From Formosa algae (GTDB lineage: Bacteria; Bacteroidota; Bacteroidia; Flavobacteriales; Flavobacteriaceae), in the NCBI RefSeq assembly GCF_001439665.1, contig NZ_LMAK01000030.1:20962-84961 (forward strand): a stretch of DNA of 64,000 bases. The letters run 5' to 3'. The translations under genes were made by a program, and so were the position numbers. The notes beneath the pieces are model-generated. The model was not told the DNA's origin. It did no database searches and saw only the letters and a list, made by a program, of their open reading frames with translations. Positions 63,579-64,000 of the stretch are shown here, piece by piece (the first letter of the stretch is position 1; the number at the start of each line of letters is the position of its first letter).

Positions 63579-64000
63579 ATGAATACAAATTTACCAGAAA
63601 ATTCAAATTCTAACGTTCCTCACAAGCAGCAAAATTCGACTGATGAAGTAGACTTAATCGTGTTGTTTAATTATTTAGGAAAAGGGTTTTCTAAATTATT
63701 TAAATTTATAGGGAGCATATTTGTTTACCTGTTTAAAGGAATCATTTATTTTTTAAAACCTATTGTTATCTATGCTAAGATAATTGCTTTAGTTATGATA
63801 ATTTTTGCATTAATAGGCTATTTTATAGATAAAAATAAACCGGCTGTCTTTACGTCTAATATGTTAGTTAAACCCTATTACGATTCTAAATTTCAGTTAG
63901 TTAATAATGTAAATTATTATAATTCACTTTTAGATAATAATAATTTTAAAGATTTTGCAAACATCTTTCAAATAGATACTCTAACGGCACAAAGTATAGT
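63579..64000 (+). CDS. Membrane protein of unknown function (5' part only)
   Basis: The gene starts with ATG 5 bp after the previous stop and runs off the right edge; about 140 residues are visible. A polar N-terminus (NTNLPENSNSNVPHKQQ) is followed by DEVDLIVLFNYLGKGFSKLF, an amphipathic stretch, and two membrane-type segments (about 45-62 and 66-84) before an Asn-rich segment. The layout faintly resembles chain-length-determinant (Wzz-like) proteins, but this is not enough to name it. Confidence 0.6.
   Translation, partial: MNTNLPENSNSNVPHKQQNSTDEVDLIVLFNYLGKGFSKLFKFIGSIFVYLFKGIIYFLKPIVIYAKIIALVMIIFALIGYFIDKNKPAVFTSNMLVKPYYDSKFQLVNNVNYYNSLLDNNNFKDFANIFQIDTLTAQSI

Noticed and set aside
1..64000. 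Prophage, insertion sequence, CRISPR array or defence island
   Set aside because: No transposase, integrase, cas gene, spaced repeat array or run of foreign-looking genes was seen; nearly all genes are housekeeping or common Bacteroidota envelope genes.

Overview
The window is a stretch of AT-rich chromosome from a member of the Bacteroidota, most likely a marine member of the Flavobacteriaceae. The lineage signs are: promoters with TAnnTTTG -7 boxes and almost no Shine-Dalgarno sequences; a secreted protease with a C-terminal type IX secretion (T9SS) sorting domain; TonB-dependent receptors with an N-terminal carboxypeptidase-regulatory-like domain, one followed by a DUF4249 lipoprotein; a DUF4175 giant membrane protein upstream of ybeY and mnmG; and a DUF4837 lipoprotein. 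Genus and species cannot be read from the sequence. No prophage, insertion sequence, CRISPR array or defence island was seen; the region is core genome, densely packed and mostly on the + strand.

Layout. 1-3.5 kb (- strand): the 5' part of dusB, then an 802-residue TonB-dependent receptor followed downstream by an orphan copy of its N-terminal domain. 3.6-12.9 kb: lepA, then a storage-glucan cluster glgA-glgC-glgB plus a GH31 alpha-glucosidase. 12.9-19.4 kb: a cation/proton antiporter with a TrkA-N domain (-), a metallo-beta-lactamase-fold hydrolase, and two large lipoprotein peptidases (S8 and M1). 19.4-25.3 kb: an NAD-salvage pair pncB-pncA, rnpA and an S41 protease, facing a - strand operon rpiB-CDF transporter-GNAT. 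25.3-26.0 kb: a 716-bp AT-rich gap with repeated TTATnAACA nonamers. 26-38.3 kb: rnr, a head-GIN lipid-free secreted protein, a LysE transporter, metE (-) divergent from an Lrp/AsnC regulator, tRNA-Cys, folB, glnS, lplA, a small unknown protein, ybjQ and an SPFH gene. 38.6-48.9 kb: a T9SS-exported metalloprotease, gltX, then DUF4175-ybeY-mnmG and a methyltransferase. 49-54.9 kb: an OmpH/Skp-like protein, a TonB receptor/DUF4249 pair, a DoxX protein and holB. 55.1-64 kb: pgk, a LysM lytic transglycosylase, a DUF4837 lipoprotein, tatA, an M23 peptidase, a GH3-type acyl-adenylating protein, a large protein of unknown function and the start of a membrane protein cut by the window edge.

How the genes work together. 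The glg cluster makes a branched alpha-glucan from glucose-1-phosphate (GlgC, GlgA, GlgB), with GH31 a likely hydrolytic route back to glucose. PncA and PncB feed nicotinamide into NAD. Many genes serve translation and RNA metabolism (lepA, dusB, mnmG, ybeY, rnr, rnpA, glnS, gltX, tRNA-Cys). Several serve the envelope (M23, lytic transglycosylase, OmpH, TonB receptors, TatA).

The most notable non-coding signals are two near-identical parS-like palindromes exactly flanking mnmG, which suggest an origin-proximal location; the repeat-bearing gap before rnr about 20 kb away; a 16-bp inverted repeat bracketing the start codon of the transglycosylase; a 12-bp palindrome upstream of pgk; and an inverted repeat between metE and lrp. 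No clearly new multi-gene system was found.
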